A DNA stretch of 64,000 nucleotides, taken from assembly GCF_009766085.1 (NCBI RefSeq), contig NZ_LMUF01000042.1, positions 72,083 to 136,082 of the forward strand, read 5' to 3'. This DNA comes from Burkholderia sp. S171 (GTDB lineage Bacteria > Pseudomonadota > Gammaproteobacteria > Burkholderiales > Burkholderiaceae). Shown piece by piece: positions 44,571 to 54,510 of the stretch. Below the pieces are notes generated by a model, which had not been told where the DNA came from, ran no database searches, and worked only from the letters and a program-made list of their open reading frames with translations. Numbering within the stretch: the stretch's first letter is position 1; each line of letters opens with the position of its first letter. The translations under genes were made by a program, and so were the position numbers.

Positions 44571-44816
44571 TTAATGGCGGGAGAAATTCGGCGTGCCCCC
44601 CGGTCCATACGGATCAGGGTTACCGAAACGTGAGATGGTGCCATCCATACGAGCGTGGGCCAGTTCAGCACGCACTTGCTCGCGTGTTTTCGGACCTTGA
44701 TTCGATGTCACCGCCATTGCGTTTCCGTCCACAGGCTGCACGGATTGCGCGCTCGCCAGCGTGGACACACCAAGGGCCGCTACGGTCATGACCATCATTA
44801 ACTTGTTCAGTTTCAT
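44571..44816 (-). CDS. DUF4148 family secreted protein
   Basis: 81-residue protein with a signal peptide ending after ASA near residue 24 and the DUF4148 feature KTREQVRAELAHAR. The family is common in Burkholderia relatives, exported and uncharacterised; the C-terminal part ends in NPDPYGPGGTPNFSRH. Two adjacent ATGs (44819, 44816) follow GGAGAG; 44816 has better spacing. It is co-directional with the Met-rich protein but separated by 168 bp, so probably not one operon. Confidence 0.85.
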   Translation of the reverse strand: MKLNKLMMVMTVAALGVSTLASAQSVQPVDGNAMAVTSNQGPKTREQVRAELAHARMDGTISRFGNPDPYGPGGTPNFSRH

Positions 44817-44819
44817 CAT

Positions 44820-45270
44820 TACTCTCCAAAAAGGTCATTTATCGACCGTTGATCTGCAAACGTGCCTGCCAGTCCAGAGGACGCTTGAGTACAGGCGCTT
44901 CATAGGGTATTTCGCCCAATTACCGGCAACGGTTACAGCGCGCCCAAAAGATGTGCGGAGGGTGATGAGAAGGCATATGAAAGGTGCGTACGCGCCGATG
45001 CCATCAAGATGATCTGGATGGCTGCCGCATGCAGTGGAACTGAACTGAAGAACAACCGCGAAGGCCCATGACAAGAATTTACAGTGCCGCGGTCCGCTCA
45101 GTGATATTGTCATTGACGATGCCGGTTAGACTTCCGTCATCAATGTAAGACATGCCCCTCGTTGTCGCGCACTTCAAATGGGCGTATTTGTCGACGAGGC
45201 TGAAATAGGAAGAAAGTGTCGCCGGTGGAAGATGCCGCTGAAGATTCCAACCGCGACGTCCTTTGATATG
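44820..45270. other. 450-bp gap without a convincing gene
   Basis: Between the DUF4148 gene and the small gene at 45321 no reading frame has both a ribosome site and a protein-like composition. A minus-strand frame at 44835-45113 has a lipoprotein-like start but no ribosome site. The stretch ends in a terminator-like hairpin, so a non-coding RNA is possible but no promoter is convincing. Confidence 0.4.
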
Positions 45271-45310
45271 CGTGAACGTGAAATAGTGCGCGTTCACGTT
45301 TTATATATAC
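45271..45310 (+). terminator. hairpin with T-rich tail, no gene upstream
   Basis: CGTGAACG (45271-45278) pairs with CGTTCACG (45291-45298), followed by TTTTATATATA. This looks like an intrinsic terminator read on the plus strand, yet no plus-strand gene lies before it within 1.5 kb. Alternatively it is an operator for the small gene just after it. Confidence 0.4.
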
Positions 45311-45320
45311 GGTGATCGAT

Positions 45321-45530
45321 ATGGGCTTTCTGGATGAAGTAGGTAAGGTCGCGGGTGCAATCGCGGCAGTGGAAGCGACGGACAAGGTCGATCCGGATGC
45401 TTCAATTCTGACGAAAGGGATTGCGGCCGTCGCCGGCTTTAAAGGCGCTGGCGCTCTGGAGTCGCTGGTAGAAAAGAAAGAGGACGAAGCCAGTCCGGAC
45501 GACGCGGACAGTGCCGGAACACAGGCCTGA
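45321..45530 (+). CDS. small hypothetical acidic protein
   Basis: 69-residue protein (MGFLDEVGKVAGAIAAVEATDK...) that I do not recognise. It is acidic, with an Ala/Gly/Val-rich helix-forming first half and a disordered acidic tail (KKEDEASPDDADSAG). GGTGAT lies before the ATG at 45321; a GTG three codons earlier is the alternative. A strong terminator hairpin follows directly, which supports a real transcript. Confidence 0.6.
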   Translation: MGFLDEVGKVAGAIAAVEATDKVDPDASILTKGIAAVAGFKGAGALESLVEKKEDEASPDDADSAGTQA

Positions 45531-45542
45531 TTTCCTGTCGCG

Positions 45543-45575
45543 CCAAGCCAGCCGCCGTAAAAGGGGCTGGCTTGG
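45543..45575 (+). terminator. terminator after the small acidic protein gene
   Basis: CCAAGCCAGCC (45543-45553) pairs perfectly with GGCTGGCTTGG (45565-45575) across an 11-base loop, 13 bases after the stop at 45530. No T-run follows the stem. Confidence 0.55.
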
Positions 45576-45756
45576 TGCATAGCGTTCACCTGTCGCGCGA
45601 CGTCATGTGACGCTCAACGTCGTGCCTGCTAAGCCCCGGTTAGCACTGGTCGCTTTCCCTGCAATAGAGCAATCACAATCGGCCGTCACGCGCCGAAAAT
45701 AATCTCCCATCTAATCCATATTCATCGTACGTATCTGAACGTCGAATCATCGCCCG

Positions 45757-46560
45757 GTGGATTCGCTCCCTCCCAATACCGTTCAATGGGACCACCCGCC
45801 TGTCGCCATCCATGCTCAGGACGATGGAACCTTCGAACTTGCGTTCCGCCATGGTCGAACTGAGACAGTCGATCTCGTCGTCGGAGCCGATGGCGCAGGG
45901 TCGTGCGTCCGGCCGCTCGTTTCGGAAGCACGACCCGTGTACAGCGGCGTGACGTTCCTTGAGTTGGGCATTGATGACGTCGACACCCGTTTTCCCGAAC
46001 TGGCAAGCCTCATTGGGCGCGGCTTGACGTTCGCGGTGGGAGACTCCAAGGCGCTCATTGGTCACCGCGACGCCAACGCCCACATCACGGTCTATGCGGC
46101 CATGCGCGTGCCGGAAGACTGGATCGAAAAGGGTGGGCTGGATCTGTCTTCAGCGGACGCGAAACGGGCAAGCATCGCGGCTCACTTCGCGGGGTGGTCG
46201 GAGAATCTGCTCGAGCTCATCTACCGGAGCGGCGACAGGATAACGCCGCGAACCATCCAGGCGCTACCCGTTGGTCACCGCTGGGAGCATCGGCCGGGCG
46301 TGACATTGTTGGGCGATGCAGCGCATTTGATGTCTCCTTTCGGCGGCAATGGCGCTAACCTCGCCATGCTGGACGCCGCCGATCTCGCGCTAGCCTTGAC
46401 GCAAACAGAAGACTGGAGAGCAGCGCTCCAGGCTTACAAGGTCGCCATGCTTGCGCGCGCAGAAGAGGCCGCAGCCGCAGCGAGCGATGCGGTCAATTCC
46501 GTCTTCTCAGAGGACGGCCTGGCCCACACGCTTCAGGCTATGGAATCACAACGCGGCTGA
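45757..46560 (+). pseudogene. 5'-truncated FAD-dependent monooxygenase (TetX/PHBH-like)
   Basis: The 267-residue open frame matches the middle and C-terminal parts of an aromatic-hydroxylase-type FAD monooxygenase. VDLVVGADGAGSCVRP is the DG motif and VTLLGDAAHLMSPFGGNGANLAMLDAADL is the GD motif. The N-terminal 110-120 residues with the FAD-binding GxGxxG are absent: the frame opens at a GTG directly at LDSLPPNTVQW-type sequence, with an in-frame stop seven codons before it. No upstream frame supplies the missing part. It is probably a relic without function. No mobile element is visible at the break. Confidence 0.8.
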
Positions 46561-46565
46561 AAATC

Positions 46566-46588
46566 GAGGCGTGCCACGCACACGCCTC
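46566..46588. terminator. terminator hairpin between the relic and the chemoreceptor
   Basis: GAGGCGTG (46566-46573) pairs perfectly with CACGCCTC (46581-46588). It overlaps the chemoreceptor stop codon. On the minus strand the stem is followed by GATTTTC, favouring termination of the chemoreceptor transcript. Confidence 0.55.
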
Positions 46589-48185
46589 AAAGCCGAAACA
46601 CCTCGACAGCCTCGCTTAACGTTCTTGCCTGACTCTTGAGGGACTGTGCCGCGGCGGCGGCTTCCTCGACGAGCGCCGCGTTTTGCTGCGTGCTCTGGTC
46701 CATGGTCGCAACCGCCAGATTGACCTGCTCGATCCCCTTGCTTTGTTCGCCCGCCGCAGCGGATATCTCCGTCACGATCTGGCAGACACGTTCGACGGCG
46801 CTCACCACGCTGCCGATGGTCGTCCCTGCGCTTTCCACCAGCGTCGATCCGGCGTCGATATGCGCGCTCGAGTCCTGGATGAGCATCTTGATCTCCTGAG
46901 CCGCCGATGCGCTGCGCTGCGCGAGACTGCGCACCTCGCCGGCCACGACCGCAAAACCTCGCCCCTGTTCGCCGGCACGCGCCGCTTCCACGGCCGCGTT
47001 AAGCGCCAGGATGTTCGTCTGAAAAGCGATGCCGTCGATCACGCTCGTGATCTCCGAAATTTTCTTCGAATGGGCGGCAATGCCTTGCATCGTGGTCACC
47101 ACGTTGCCGACGACTGCACCTCCCTTGACCGCCATTTCCGATGCTGTCGTCGCCATCTCTCTCGCTTGCCGGGCGCTCTCGAAGCTCGCCTTCGCCGTCG
47201 CGGTGATTTGCTCCATGCTGCTCGCCGTGGTTTCCAGCGACGCCGCCTGTTGCTCTGTCCGAATGGAAAGGTCGTTGTTGCCGCTAGCGATTTCCGTCGC
47301 CCCGACGTTGATCGACTCGGTACTGGCGCGCACGGTCGTCACCGTCTCAACCAGCGATTGCTGCATCTGCTCAAGCGCACGCAATAGCGCGCCCATCTCG
47401 TTGTCGCGGCCGATATCGACGGGATTCGTCAGGTCGCCCGCAGCGATCCGTTGAAACTGGCGAATCGCTTGCCCGACCGGTTTGACGATTGCGTTAAGCA
47501 ATGCATGACGCGCGAATGTACCGATCACCACCGACGCGCACGCCGCTGCAGCAAGAAGCCAGAGCATCATGTGGAAGCGGTCTTGAGCATGGGTATAGCG
47601 TGCCTTCTGACGCTCGGTGAGAACCCCTTCCAATGCAGCCACCTGCGCGCCAAAGTCATTGGCCAGCGCTTCCGTTTCAGCGCCCTGCAGCGACTTGTAG
47701 GCCGAGAAATCGCTGTTACCCAGCGCATTGAATGAGGCTTCCAGACCGTCGTGCAAGTACTTCTGACGGGCGGCGACAAAGCGGGAGCGCAGTGCCGTTT
47801 CTGTATCGTCAGCCGATGCGCTCGCGAGGTATGCCTTCACTTCCTCGTCCGATTGACGCAGGTCGTTATGCGCACCTTCAAGCAACGCCGGCTGAACGTC
47901 GCCTAGTCCATAAAGCGCCGCAAAGCTGCCCAGCGCGAGACGCGCATGCATGACGCGTTCATAGCTGCTTTTTATTTGAAGAAGTGAGCGCGTGTCTTCC
48001 GTGTACATCTTTTCAATCGCGGCGTTGCTCGATTGAAGCGCGACGCCAGCCAGTGCGCTAACCGCAATCAGCAGCCCGGCAAAAACCGTCAATACGAGCG
48101 TGATGCTGGTACGCAAGCTGATGCGGCTAAAGAGGCTGTTATTTCCCGAGAAATGGGATACGGCAGGCGTTTTTAATATTTTCAT
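46587..48185 (-). CDS. methyl-accepting chemotaxis protein (Tar/Tsr type)
   Basis: Chemoreceptor of 532 residues. Transmembrane helix near 25-50, periplasmic four-helix-bundle sensor to about 205, second helix near 210-230, HAMP domain, then the cytoplasmic coiled coil. The highly conserved tip is [19 protein letters not shown] continuing into [17 protein letters not shown]. It relays ligand binding to CheA; the ligand is unknown. No C-terminal CheR-docking pentapeptide is seen. GGAG eight bases before the ATG at 48185 decides the start over a longer frame to 48275. Confidence 0.94.
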   Translation of the reverse strand: MKILKTPAVSHFSGNNSLFSRISLRTSITLVLTVFAGLLIAVSALAGVALQSSNAAIEKMYTEDTRSLLQIKSSYERVMHARLALGSFAALYGLGDVQPALLEGAHNDLRQSDEEVKAYLASASADDTETALRSRFVAARQKYLHDGLEASFNALGNSDFSAYKSLQGAETEALANDFGAQVAALEGVLTERQKARYTHAQDRFHMMLWLLAAAACASVVIGTFARHALLNAIVKPVGQAIRQFQRIAAGDLTNPVDIGRDNEMGALLRALEQMQQSLVETVTTVRASTESINVGATEIASGNNDLSIRTEQQAASLETTASSMEQITATAKASFESARQAREMATTASEMAVKGGAVVGNVVTTMQGIAAHSKKISEITSVIDGIAFQTNILALNAAVEAARAGEQGRGFAVVAGEVRSLAQRSASAAQEIKMLIQDSSAHIDAGSTLVESAGTTIGSVVSAVERVCQIVTEISAAAGEQSKGIEQVNLAVATMDQSTQQNAALVEEAAAAAQSLKSQARTLSEAVEVFRL

Positions 48186-48361
48186 CCGATTGTCTCCGAC
48201 TCGTCGTGTACGTTCTGTCGAAGGTATATCGGCGGGCTGGAGACAGGACTGGAGGGTCTTTGAGGAATAAAGCAAACCGGCCCAATTAGCGGGATTTTTG
48301 CTGGTTATAGGCGATTAAACAAGGTTATTCTTCGGTACACCACACCACCCCGGAGCGCCCC

Positions 48362-49438
48362 ATGCAGACAGTCCGTCGTTTAGCGTTCCTTGCGTTGACA
48401 TGCAGTGTCATCGGTTTATCGCCTTCATCGAACGCATTGGCCGAGTCTGCCGAATCTGCCGTTCCGCAACGGAGCATCAAGCAGGTCGTCTCGTTCGGGG
48501 ATAGTCTTTCGGACGTTGGCACCTATGCGTATGCCCGGAAATTCGGCGGCGGCACGTACACCACGAATCCGGGCGCTATCTCCGTGCAGCTTATCGCGGA
48601 ACATTATAGGTCGGGCCTGACGCCTGCGTTGACGGGCGGCTTCGGGCAACCTAGCGTGGTTCATCCGGAAGGATTTGGCTACGCCCAAGGCGGTGCCCGG
48701 GTCGCAGGGGCGCCGAATCCCGGCGATGCAACCGGCGACACCGGTGAGTTGCAGACGCCACTGACCTCACAGGTGACCGCCTATCTCCAGTCACATACAC
48801 GCTTCACCGCACAGCAGCTCGTACTGATGCAAGGCGGCGCCAATGACGTTCAGGACGCCTATGGCGCATGGGCGGGATCGGTTGCGACCGGCGGCGATCC
48901 GGCCGCCTCGTTGCAGGCGGTGCTACCTTCGCTGAGACAGGCAGCGCAGCAATTTGCGGGGTTGGTGCACAACGTGCAACAACATGGCGCCACTCATATC
49001 GTTGTACAAAACGTGCCGGACATCAGCAAGGCGCCCATCGCAAACCTGGCCGAGCAGCAACTGCCGGGCTCCGCGAAAGTGCTGCGGCGGCTGTCGCAGG
49101 TGTTCAACACGGCGCTGGATGAAGCGCTTCCTTCATCGCCGGCCGTGTTGCGGATCGACGCATTCGCGTTCATCGATGAAACGTCGGAGAACTATCGCCA
49201 GCTTGGCTTTCGCTTTGACGGCAGTGTGGGTACCAACGTAGCATGCGCCCCCGCCAACCTGCCGCCGGCGTTTCAAGCCGATGACACCAGCGCGCTGTTC
49301 TGCTCACGCTCGACATATGTCTCACCCCATGCTGACGCCATCTACATGTTCGCCGACGCTTATCATCCGGCGACTCACCTGCAACAACTCATAGCGGACT
49401 ACGTTGTGATCCAGATCGACGAGTGGTTGCACGAATAA
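48362..49438 (+). CDS. secreted GDSL-family (SGNH) lipase/esterase
   Basis: Exported hydrolase of 358 residues. Signal peptide cleaved after NALA near residue 27, block I VVSFGDSLSDVG with the nucleophile Ser48, the GGAND-type block III (MQGGANDVQ) and the C-terminal DAYHPATH containing the catalytic Asp and His. It probably hydrolyses lipids or esters outside the cytoplasm; no autotransporter barrel is attached. GGAG lies six bases before the ATG. It is divergent from the chemoreceptor and monocistronic. Confidence 0.93.
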   Translation: MQTVRRLAFLALTCSVIGLSPSSNALAESAESAVPQRSIKQVVSFGDSLSDVGTYAYARKFGGGTYTTNPGAISVQLIAEHYRSGLTPALTGGFGQPSVVHPEGFGYAQGGARVAGAPNPGDATGDTGELQTPLTSQVTAYLQSHTRFTAQQLVLMQGGANDVQDAYGAWAGSVATGGDPAASLQAVLPSLRQAAQQFAGLVHNVQQHGATHIVVQNVPDISKAPIANLAEQQLPGSAKVLRRLSQVFNTALDEALPSSPAVLRIDAFAFIDETSENYRQLGFRFDGSVGTNVACAPANLPPAFQADDTSALFCSRSTYVSPHADAIYMFADAYHPATHLQQLIADYVVIQIDEWLHE

Positions 49439-49447
49439 GTCATCGCC

Positions 49448-50299
49448 CTAGCCCTTCGTTGCCCCGAACGTCAGCCCTGCAACGAAGTGCCGCTGCATCG
49501 CGAAGAACATCATGACCGACGGCAACGCCGCCAGGATCGATCCCGCCGAGACCAGGTTCCACGACGTCACCCACTGGCCCTTGAGCGCGGCGACGCCCAC
49601 GGTAATGGGCGCTGCCTCGTCTCCCGTAGTGAGGCACAGCGCCCAGAAGTAGTCGTTCCACACGAACGTAAAGACCAAAATTGCCAGCGCGGCCAATGCC
49701 GGACGAATCAACGGCAGGACGATGCGAAAGAACACCGTCCATTCATTCGCTCCTTCAATGCGTGCGGCTTCCACCAACTCGAACGGCAATTGCTTGATGA
49801 AATTGCGCAGGAACAGCGCGCAAAAGCCGGTCTGAAACGCGACGTGAAACAGGATCAGCGCGCCGACGGTATTGAAGATTCCCAACTGCAAGGACAGGTC
49901 CCGCACAGGGATCATCAGTATCTGGATAGGCACGAAATTCCCCGCGACAAAGGCCGCGAACAACGTGGTGTTACCCCGGAACGAATAGATCGCCAATGCA
50001 AAACCCGCCATGGAAGCCAGCACAATCGAGCCAACCACAGCCGGTACCGTAATCAGCACGCTGTTCCACATGTAGTGGAGCATTGGTGACGTCGTCAGCG
50101 CGTCGCTATAGTTGGCGATCAGCGAGAAGTGCCGTGGCCAGCCCCAGTAATTGCCTTCGACGAGTTCATCGGAGGAACGAATGGACGTCACCATGACCGC
50201 TATGAGCGGCAGTAACCAGATCACCAGCGCGACCGGTAACGAGAATTTGTAAAGCGCCCGGTTCACGGGCTTCCACTTGGCGACGGGCATCGGAAACAT
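49448..50299 (-). CDS. carbohydrate ABC transporter permease (MalG/GanQ type)
   Basis: Inner-membrane permease of 283 residues with six helices and the EAA loop EAARIEGANEWTVFFRIVLPLIRP. AGGAG precedes the ATG. Last gene of the operon ATPase, GH42, binding protein, permease, permease; its stop lies nine bases from the convergent lipase stop. It probably imports beta-galactosides or galacto-oligosaccharides. Confidence 0.94.
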   Translation of the reverse strand: MFPMPVAKWKPVNRALYKFSLPVALVIWLLPLIAVMVTSIRSSDELVEGNYWGWPRHFSLIANYSDALTTSPMLHYMWNSVLITVPAVVGSIVLASMAGFALAIYSFRGNTTLFAAFVAGNFVPIQILMIPVRDLSLQLGIFNTVGALILFHVAFQTGFCALFLRNFIKQLPFELVEAARIEGANEWTVFFRIVLPLIRPALAALAILVFTFVWNDYFWALCLTTGDEAAPITVGVAALKGQWVTSWNLVSAGSILAALPSVMMFFAMQRHFVAGLTFGATKG

Positions 50300-50312
50300 G
50301 ACGTACTCCTGC

Positions 50313-51221
50313 TTATTGCTCGGTGCGCAACATTCTGCGCAAGTGATAAACGATGTACACCATCATGATCGCGAAGAGCACCACGGCGATCGCGGCGGAG
50401 TAACCGATGCGGTAATACTTGATCGCCTGGTCGTACATGTAATACGCCAGCACGGTCGAGCTTTCGAACGGGCCGCCGCCGCTCATGACGGAGATCAGGT
50501 CGAAGCTGCGCAGGGCGCCAATGATCGTGACCACGATCGCCATGAAGGTCGTTGGACGGAGCTGCGGCAGGACGACGTGCCACAACATGGTCCAGCCCTT
50601 CGCGCCTTCCATGCGAGCGGCTTCTATCTGCTCGGAATTAAGCGATGTCAATCCGGTCAGGTACAGGATCATGCAGTAAGCAGTCTGCGGCCAAAGTGCG
50701 GCAAAGATGATGCCAAAGGTCACGTAATGCGGATCGCCAAGTACCGGCACGCCATGACCGAGGATCAGCTTCAGCAAGCCGAAGGTCGGATCGTAGAACC
50801 AGCTGAACATCAGGCCGACCACCACGCCGGACAACACGAACGGCGCGAAGAACAGCGACTTCACCATGCGAATGCCACGCACAGCCTGGTTCAGGTACAA
50901 CGCAACGGCGAGACCCATCGGCGGCGCCATCAGGAACAGGATCAGCCACAAGACATTGTTCTTGAGCGCGGTATAGAACGTAGGCGCATGGAAGAGTTCG
51001 ACGTAGTTATCGAAACCGATAAATGTCTTCTCCGTCATCCCATCCCAGTTATAAAAGCTGAGCCTGAGGCTGGAGAAAATCGGCCAGATCACGTAGATCG
51101 CCACCATGATGCAAGCCGGCGCGAGGAACAGGAATGCGGCCAGCCGCTGCTGACGCGCAGTGGCCGACATCTTTCTGCGGCGCTTTGTTTTTATCGCCGG
51201 AACGCTGAGGGTTTCGGACAT
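50313..51221 (-). CDS. carbohydrate ABC transporter permease (MalF/GanP type)
   Basis: Inner-membrane permease of 302 residues with six helices and the EAA loop EAARMEGAKGWTMLWHVVLPQLRP. AGGAG is well placed before the ATG. It partners the MalG-type permease 13 bases downstream. Confidence 0.94.
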   Translation of the reverse strand: MSETLSVPAIKTKRRRKMSATARQQRLAAFLFLAPACIMVAIYVIWPIFSSLRLSFYNWDGMTEKTFIGFDNYVELFHAPTFYTALKNNVLWLILFLMAPPMGLAVALYLNQAVRGIRMVKSLFFAPFVLSGVVVGLMFSWFYDPTFGLLKLILGHGVPVLGDPHYVTFGIIFAALWPQTAYCMILYLTGLTSLNSEQIEAARMEGAKGWTMLWHVVLPQLRPTTFMAIVVTIIGALRSFDLISVMSGGGPFESSTVLAYYMYDQAIKYYRIGYSAAIAVVLFAIMMVYIVYHLRRMLRTEQ

Positions 51222-51278
51222 GACGTGCTCTCCTGATCGCCGAGGCGGCTCGCGGTATTTGCGGGCCGCCGTCTTACA

Positions 51279-52523
51279 CTACTTCTTGTAGATACGCTTG
51301 CGCGTGGCTTCGAGCTGCGCCAGGATCGCGTCAAGCTGCGTCGGGTCTGACACGAACTGCTGCATGCCCTTCATGCCTTCGTCGGCCATCTCCTTGGTCA
51401 TGTCGCGGTCGTAGAATTGCGCGATGCCACCCTTCGTCTGCGAGAGGATCTGGAAGCCGATCTTCGAGATGGGATCGTCCGGTTCCGGCGCCTTGCTGTT
51501 TGCCGGCAACGACCCCAATCCCTTCGCCAGTTGCGCGCTGATGTCCGGCGTTTCCGCGAATGCCAGGAACGTGTGTGCGTCCGCCTTGTTCTTCGCCTTC
51601 GACGGAATATGCAACGATTCCACCGGGCCATCTTCAGCGGTCGGCACGTTGCTGTCGATAATCGGGAACTGGAAGAAGCCCATCTGCGGCTTGATGTTCT
51701 CCGGGAATCCGCCGGTAATGAACGTGCCCATCAGCATCATGGCGGCCTTGCCCTGGAACAGGAACGGCTGCACCGCATCGAGGTCGTAGGACAGCGAGTT
51801 GTCGATGAACACCTTGTTATCAATCAAGTCCTTCCACGCCGTGTAGACCTTCTTCACGCGCGGGTCCGTGTAGGCAATATCGCCTGCCATCAACTTCTGA
51901 TGAAACGCGTTGCCGTTGATGCGCAGGTCGAGATAATCGAACCAGCCGGCGAGTGTCCATGCATCGCGCCCTGCCACCGCGACCGGTGCAATGCCCGCTG
52001 CCTTCAGCTTCTTGCAGGCATCGAGGAATTCGGGCCACGTCTTAGGTTCTGCCGTGATTCCAACCTTCTGGAACAAGTCCTTCCGGTAGAACATGCCCCA
52101 GGCGTAATACACGGTCGGCGCCGAATATTGCTTGCCGTTGTACGTGGACGATTCCTTCGTCGACGCGTACATCCCGTTCCAGCCGTTCTTGTTCCAGTCA
52201 GGCGTCAGATCCTCGAACAAGCCGCGCTTCGCGTAATACGCCATGCGCTCGCCGTTGTGCCAGTTGACAATGTCAGGCGAGACCGTTGTGAGCCAGCCGG
52301 GCAATTGCACCTTGTAGGCTTCTTCATCGACGAAGGTCACCTTTACGTCAATATCCGGATGCGCCTTCTTGAAGGCGTCGAATGTCTGTTGCCAGACCGC
52401 GCGCTGGCTTGCGCCTTTGAACGCGATGTTCGCGGTCAAGGTCCCTGCCTGTGCAATGCTCGCTGTGGATATTGCAACGGCCAGCGCAACGCCGGTCAGT
52501 CCGTGGCGAATCAAGGTTTTCAT
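51279..52523 (-). CDS. carbohydrate ABC transporter substrate-binding protein
   Basis: Periplasmic sugar-binding protein of 414 residues, family 1. The signal peptide ends after AQA near residue 26. The mature start KGASQRAVWQQTFDAFKKAHPDIDVKV is typical of oligosaccharide-binding proteins, and FQGKAAMMLMGTF is the usual mid-domain motif. GAGGAG precedes the ATG. It lies between the beta-galactosidase and permease genes, pointing to a galactoside ligand. Confidence 0.94.
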   Translation of the reverse strand: MKTLIRHGLTGVALAVAISTASIAQAGTLTANIAFKGASQRAVWQQTFDAFKKAHPDIDVKVTFVDEEAYKVQLPGWLTTVSPDIVNWHNGERMAYYAKRGLFEDLTPDWNKNGWNGMYASTKESSTYNGKQYSAPTVYYAWGMFYRKDLFQKVGITAEPKTWPEFLDACKKLKAAGIAPVAVAGRDAWTLAGWFDYLDLRINGNAFHQKLMAGDIAYTDPRVKKVYTAWKDLIDNKVFIDNSLSYDLDAVQPFLFQGKAAMMLMGTFITGGFPENIKPQMGFFQFPIIDSNVPTAEDGPVESLHIPSKAKNKADAHTFLAFAETPDISAQLAKGLGSLPANSKAPEPDDPISKIGFQILSQTKGGIAQFYDRDMTKEMADEGMKGMQQFVSDPTQLDAILAQLEATRKRIYKK

Positions 52524-52558
52524 GCGTGTCTCCTCATCGATGAGTGTTGTGTGCCTAG

Positions 52559-54499
52559 CTATGCTCTATAAATCGCGACGCCCTGCGGTTCTACCTCTTC
52601 CTGCCCCACTATGAAACTGGCGGCCGCCGGAATCCTGTACGGCGTCGCGTTGTAATTGAAGACATAGGTCAAGCCACCACGCCGGCTGATCCGGATGCCC
52701 TCGGGCAGCGGTGCGGCATCCAGTCCGGCCGCTTTTGCCACATTCAGAAAGAGGTCCTGCGTGAGGGTTTCATCGAAGAGGCTGGCGAGGTAGAGCACCG
52801 AGCCGCACCGTACAATGGCGGGGTGCCCATCGGCGAACGTCGCTTCAATCTGCGCGCCGTCGCTCGTCTCGATGAAGTCGCGCCAGTGACGCGCCTCACC
52901 GCGTTGGTCCACTTTTTCGGTCACGTTCGGCCGCATCGATTCAACGCGCCATACGCGGATGGGCATCAATTTGCTAAGACCTTCACCCGGCGGCAACGCG
53001 CTCGGGATGGTCAGGTTGACCGTCTTTGATCCCGTGCGCGGTCCGAGCACAACCTGCGCTCCGCTTGCCGCGAGCCTGTCGGAAAAGTCCGCAGGCACCA
53101 CCGGCAGCGGCGGCACAACGATCATCTTGTATCCGTCCAGTGGCGCATCCACCGGGATCACATCGACATCAAGCCCAAGGCTGCGCAACGCACTGTAGTA
53201 CTCGAACGCGAAACGGGGATAGTGAAAGTCAGCACCTTGCGGATGAATTTCGAATAACCACTTTGCTTCGTAATCCCAAACAAGTGCAACTTTGGTGGAT
53301 ACCGCCGACTCACCGTCCGCCTCCAGCACCTGCTCGATTTCCTTCGCCACCACCGACGCTTCCGCGCCGCCCATATCGAGCCGGTTATCCGGTGTGTTCA
53401 GACCCGCGTGCATCTGTTCCTGCGCGAACGGCGCTTGCCGCCAGCGGAAATACGATACACACCCCGCGCCATGCGCGAACGCTTCCCAACTCCATAGACG
53501 CACCATGCCCGGCAGCGGCGCGGGATTCCAGTGCGCCCAGTTCACCGGACCCGGCTGCTGCTCCATCACCCAGAACGGCAGCTTCGACATGCCGCGATAC
53601 ACATCGTGATTGAACGATGCGAAGTCGGGATGCCCCGTGCGCAGCCACTTCGACTTGATCGACGGATCGAACCACTGCTCCTCCAGCGCGCCGAGCGGAT
53701 AGCTGTCCCAGGTCGCGATATCGAGGTCGGCAGCCACCTTGTAGTGATCGAACTCGGTGAATAGCTGCATGAAGTTGTGCGCGACCGGCCGCTGCGGCGA
53801 ATGCGCGCGAATGATCTCGGTCTGCATGTGGTTGTAGCGCACGACTTCGTCCGAAGCGAATCGCCGGTAGTCCAGGCGATGCGTCGGATGGGCTTCCGTC
53901 ACAGTGCCAACGGGCAGATCGATTTCGTCGAAGCTGCGGAACTCCATGCTCCAGAAAACCGTGCCCCATGCAGTGTTGAGCGCATCGATGGTCCCGTAGC
54001 GTTGCTTCAGCCATCCTCTGAAACGCTGCAACGCGGCTGGTGAATAGCTGACTACGGTGTTGTGGCAGCCGAACTCATTATCTGTTTGCCAGAACGCGAC
54101 GGCGGGATGCTTGCCGTAACGCTCGGCCACCGCCGTGCAAATCTTCTGCGACGCCTCGAAGTACGAAGGCGACGAAAAATCGTAGTGGCGACGCGAGCCG
54201 AACGCACGCGGACGGCCATCCGCACCAATGGGCAGGATGTCTGGATGACGATCGATCAGCCACTTCGGCGGCGTCGCGGTCGGCGTGCACATGACGACCT
54301 TTAGGCCCGCATCGCCAAGCACATCGATAGCGCGGTCCAGCCAAGCCCAGTTGTATTCACCTGGCGACGGCTCGATACGGCTCCACGCGAATTCTGCAAT
54401 CCGGACGCGATCGATGCCCAGCGCTTTCATGCGCGCCGCATCGTCTTTCCACATCGATTCGGGCCAGTGTTCCGGGTAGTAACAGACTCCAAGACGCAT
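52559..54499 (-). CDS. beta-galactosidase, glycoside hydrolase family 42
   Basis: Cytoplasmic GH42 beta-galactosidase of 646 residues. The N-terminus LGVCYYPEHWPESMW is the family signature; the acid/base glutamate is in WQTDNEFGCH and the nucleophile glutamate in FWVMEQQPGPVNWA. A trimerisation domain and C-terminal small beta domain fill the rest. It would split imported beta-galactosides to galactose and the aglycone sugar. AGGAG lies eight bases before the ATG. There is no secretion signal, consistent with action after ABC uptake. Confidence 0.95.
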   Translation of the reverse strand: MRLGVCYYPEHWPESMWKDDAARMKALGIDRVRIAEFAWSRIEPSPGEYNWAWLDRAIDVLGDAGLKVVMCTPTATPPKWLIDRHPDILPIGADGRPRAFGSRRHYDFSSPSYFEASQKICTAVAERYGKHPAVAFWQTDNEFGCHNTVVSYSPAALQRFRGWLKQRYGTIDALNTAWGTVFWSMEFRSFDEIDLPVGTVTEAHPTHRLDYRRFASDEVVRYNHMQTEIIRAHSPQRPVAHNFMQLFTEFDHYKVAADLDIATWDSYPLGALEEQWFDPSIKSKWLRTGHPDFASFNHDVYRGMSKLPFWVMEQQPGPVNWAHWNPAPLPGMVRLWSWEAFAHGAGCVSYFRWRQAPFAQEQMHAGLNTPDNRLDMGGAEASVVAKEIEQVLEADGESAVSTKVALVWDYEAKWLFEIHPQGADFHYPRFAFEYYSALRSLGLDVDVIPVDAPLDGYKMIVVPPLPVVPADFSDRLAASGAQVVLGPRTGSKTVNLTIPSALPPGEGLSKLMPIRVWRVESMRPNVTEKVDQRGEARHWRDFIETSDGAQIEATFADGHPAIVRCGSVLYLASLFDETLTQDLFLNVAKAAGLDAAPLPEGIRISRRGGLTYVFNYNATPYRIPAAASFIVGQEEVEPQGVAIYRA

Positions 54500-54510
54500 A
54501 CGGTGCGCTC

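Noticed and set aside
44835-45113. 92-codon minus-strand frame with a lipoprotein-like start
   Set aside because: No ribosome site, unnatural composition after the first 35 residues and no terminator or promoter support.
45140-45589. 149-codon minus-strand frame
   Set aside because: Covers the small acidic protein gene and its terminator in antisense; no ribosome site.
51417-52571. 384-codon plus-strand open frame
   Set aside because: Antisense to the sugar-binding protein gene; Arg/Leu/Val-rich with no family signature.
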